Shown piece after piece: positions 62,264 to 64,000 of a stretch of DNA of 64,000 nt. The notes below the pieces were generated by a model, which was not told where the DNA came from, made no database searches, and worked only from the letters and a program-made list of their open reading frames with translations. This DNA comes from Cupriavidus neocaledonicus (lineage in GTDB: Bacteria; Pseudomonadota; Gammaproteobacteria; Burkholderiales; Burkholderiaceae). The translations under genes and the position numbers were made by a program. Location of the stretch: positions 372,001-436,000 of the forward strand of contig NZ_AQUR01000106.1 in assembly GCF_000372525.1 (NCBI RefSeq), in the 5' to 3' direction. How positions within the stretch are numbered: position 1 is the first letter of the stretch; each line of letters opens with the position of its first letter.

Positions 62264-62983
62264 ATGTCTGCGCAAAGCCAATCCATCGTCCAGCCCAACG
62301 GGCTGTCCCTGTCGGTACAACCGATCAACGCCGGCGCCAGCCTGCGCGACCAGGCTTACGCCATGCTGCGGCAGGCCATCGCCGACGCCGACATCTACCA
62401 GTCGCGTGACGAGATCCGGCTGGACGAGCGCGTGCTGAGCGAGGCCATGGGCGTCAGCCGCACGCCGATCCGCGAGGCCATGACGCTGCTGGAGCAGGAA
62501 GGCTTCCTGCGCACCGTGCCGCGGCGCGGCATCTACATCATGCGCAAGACCAAGCGCGAGATCGTCGAGATGATCCAGATGTGGGCCGCGCTCGAAAGCA
62601 TGGCGGCCAGGCTGGCCACCGAGAACGCCACCGACGCCGAGATCGCACAGCTGCGCCGCATGTTCGACAGCTTCCGAGACTCGACCCCGGCCGAGCACAT
62701 CGAAGAGTATTCGGACGCCAATATCGCGTTCCACCAGGCGATCGTGCAGCTGTCCAAGTCGCAGATCATCATGGACACGATCCGCAACATATTTATCCAC
62801 GTGCGCGCGATCCGGAAGATGACGATCTCGCAGAGCGACCGCGCGGCGCGCTCCATCGTCGACCACCTGCGCATCATCGAGGCGCTGGAGAGGCGGGACA
62901 CCGAACTGGCAGAGCGGCTGGTGCGGCAGCATTCCCTGGACCTCGCCGACTACGTCGAGAAACACTGCGATTTCCTGGACTGA
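62264..62983 (+). CDS. GntR-family regulator of the frc locus (FCD type)
   Basis: 239 residues from MSAQSQSIV; a longer frame starting at 62177 is less likely. The winged HTH spans about 30-100 (DQAYAMLRQAIADADIYQSR, then SEAMGVSRTPIREAMTLLEQ). The FCD domain carries EYSDANIAFHQAIVQL with Asp/His positions. It sits between the reductase gene and frc, and operator-like sites precede all three units, so it is the obvious regulator of the locus. A strong terminator follows. Confidence 0.86.
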   Translation: MSAQSQSIVQPNGLSLSVQPINAGASLRDQAYAMLRQAIADADIYQSRDEIRLDERVLSEAMGVSRTPIREAMTLLEQEGFLRTVPRRGIYIMRKTKREIVEMIQMWAALESMAARLATENATDAEIAQLRRMFDSFRDSTPAEHIEEYSDANIAFHQAIVQLSKSQIIMDTIRNIFIHVRAIRKMTISQSDRAARSIVDHLRIIEALERRDTELAERLVRQHSLDLADYVEKHCDFLD

Positions 62984-63005
62984 CACGGGCACCAGCCGGA
63001 CGGAT

Positions 63006-63040
63006 AAAGCGGCGGACTCAGGTCCGCCGCTTTGCTTTTT
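63006..63040 (+). terminator. Rho-independent terminator after the GntR gene
   Basis: Perfect 12-base stem AAAGCGGCGGAC / GTCCGCCGCTTT (63006-63017 and 63022-63033), loop TCAG, followed by GCTTTTT. It separates the GntR transcript from frc, so frc has its own promoter. Confidence 0.9.
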
Positions 63041-63081
63041 GGGGCCGTGAATGCATACGAAGGCCATTTCGCTAAATGGTG

Positions 63082-63093
63082 TGTGATATATCA
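63082..63093. promoter_or_regulatory. Operator candidate, copy 3 (upstream of frc)
   Basis: TGTGATATATCA, identical to bases 60973-60984 ahead of the reductase gene, lies between the terminator and frc, about 200 bases before the frc start. Confidence 0.6.
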
Positions 63094-63234
63094 ATGTGAA
63101 AAGCGCCTGCGTCTTTATGCCGGTCCAGCAATGAAACCGTCCGCTTTTATACCCGCCGTAACTGATAGCGCCGGTGTGCTGCGTCGCATCGTCGATATTT
63201 GCGTCGGAAGCGCCAAACTCCTCTTGCTCTCTTC

Positions 63235-63259
63235 TGATATATCACATACCGTATGTCAT
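63235..63259. promoter_or_regulatory. Operator candidate, copy 4 (close to frc)
   Basis: TGATATATCACATAC at 63235-63249 is the exact reverse complement of the site at 60970-60984. It overlaps an inverted repeat ACATAC-C-GTATGT (63244-63256). It lies 38-62 bases ahead of the frc start, the region where a repressor or activator would act. Confidence 0.7.
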
Positions 63260-63296
63260 CAGAGACTACTAATAGCGGAAGAGGAGACCCTTCGCA

Positions 63297-64000
63297 ATGG
63301 AAACCAAAGCCCTGCAAGGTGTGCGCATCCTGGACATGACCCACGTCCAGGCAGGCCCGTCGGCGACGCAGTTGATGGCGTGGCTGGGCGCGGACGTGAT
63401 CAAGGTGGAAATGCCGGGACGCGGCGACATCACGCGCAGCCAGCTGCGCGACGTGCCCAACGCCGACAGCCTGTACTTCACCATGCTCAACTCGAACAAG
63501 CGCAGCCTGACGCTGAACATGAAGACGCCCGAAGGCAAGGCGCTGCTCGAGGACCTGATCCAGCGCAGCGACGTGCTGATCGAGAACTTCGGCCCCGGCG
63601 TGCTGGCGCGCGCGGGCTTCGACTGGGACCACATGCAGGACCTGAACCCGCGCCTGGTCTACGCCTCGATCAAGGGCTTCGGCCCGGGCCCGTACGCCGA
63701 CTGCAAGGCCTACGAGAACGTGGCGCAGTGCATGGGCGGCTCGGCTTCGACCACCGGCGAGGCCGACGGCGTGCCCACCGTGACCGGCGCGCAGATCGGC
63801 GACTCCGGCACCGGCGTGCATGCCGTGGTCGGCATCCTGGCCGCGCTGCTGCAGCGCGAGCACACCGGCCGCGGCCAGCGCGTGGAAGTGGCGATGCAGG
63901 ACGCGGTGCTGAACCTGTGCCGGGTCAAGCTGCGCGACCAGCAGCGCCTGGCAAACGGACCGCTGCGTGAGTATCCCAACGAGGACTTCGGCGACCACGT
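63297..64000 (+). CDS. frc: Formyl-CoA:oxalate CoA-transferase (3' end outside window)
   Basis: The frame is open from ATG 63297 (GAGGAG upstream) to the window end; 234 complete codons are visible. The class III (CaiB/BaiF) CoA-transferase order matches Frc closely: [83 protein letters not shown] and the [16 protein letters not shown] region, whose Asp is the catalytic aspartate. [19 protein letters not shown] is also typical. It activates oxalate to oxalyl-CoA; the usual partner gene oxc would lie downstream, beyond the window. Confidence 0.9.
   Translation, partial: METKALQGVRILDMTHVQAGPSATQLMAWLGADVIKVEMPGRGDITRSQLRDVPNADSLYFTMLNSNKRSLTLNMKTPEGKALLEDLIQRSDVLIENFGPGVLARAGFDWDHMQDLNPRLVYASIKGFGPGPYADCKAYENVAQCMGGSASTTGEADGVPTVTGAQIGDSGTGVHAVVGILAALLQREHTGRGQRVEVAMQDAVLNLCRVKLRDQQRLANGPLREYPNEDFGDH

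Overview
The window is about 64 kb of high-GC DNA, densely packed and with short intergenic gaps. Its gene content fits a metabolically versatile, metal-tolerant betaproteobacterium of the order Burkholderiales, most like Cupriavidus/Ralstonia. Supporting features are a Bug-type (tripartite tricarboxylate transporter) solute receptor, two heavy-metal RND efflux operons, chrBA, many LysR/GntR/IclR regulators beside small catabolic operons, and an oxalate-type CoA-transferase. The genus is an inference from gene content; no rRNA, tRNA, IS element, integrase or CRISPR array was recognised.

Layout, left half. 1-1.7 kb: the end of a 3-dehydroshikimate dehydratase-like gene converging on an EamA permease gene. 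1.9-11 kb: an organosulfur locus in two arms around a divergent promoter. The minus arm encodes a flavin monooxygenase, an NMT1/Ssu-type receptor, a permease, an ATPase and a membrane-bound cytochrome c. The plus arm encodes an SfnB-like oxidoreductase, a cupin thiol dioxygenase and a four-domain rhodanese. 11.2-17.6 kb: HME-RND efflux operon 1 (CzcI-like, C, B, A). 17.8-25.7 kb: a methyltransferase, a secreted Tyr-rich protein, LysR plus nitronate monooxygenase (TTG start), a large MscS channel, an alpha/beta hydrolase and a BON protein. 25.7-30.6 kb: GMC oxidoreductase, MHS transporter and GntR, divergent from IclR. 30.6-34.8 kb: a uracil-DNA glycosylase-family protein, a VIT1-like membrane protein with an envelope partner, and a PQQ-type sugar dehydrogenase lipoprotein.

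Layout, right half. 34.9-39.8 kb: M20 amidohydrolase and Bug receptor under a divergent LysR, then an HTH protein and another LysR. 39.9-45.5 kb: acyl-CoA catabolism (CoA ligase, thiolase, CoA-transferase; divergent acyl-CoA dehydrogenase). 45.7-52.6 kb: HME-RND efflux operon 2, with two extra small envelope proteins. 52.6-55.9 kb: chrBA and an SDR with an export-like leader around a perfect palindrome. 56-60.8 kb: a 61-residue orphan gene, an EamA permease, GntR, opgD, a minisatellite and terC. 61-64 kb: ketopantoate-reductase-like gene, GntR and frc (cut by the window end), linked by a shared operator-like sequence.

The most interesting signals are four. (i) The GTATGTGATATATCA operator family ties three transcription units at the frc locus together. 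(ii) RND operon 2 has two neighbouring exported proteins sharing an identical 15-residue stretch just after their signal peptides, with ten silent differences in the DNA. (iii) The sulfur locus pairs sulfonate-type import with a cytochrome c and a rhodanese whose four domains alternate degenerate and intact active sites. (iv) A 9-10 bp minisatellite overlaps the terC stop codon. All functional assignments come from reading the sequence and family knowledge; no database search was run.
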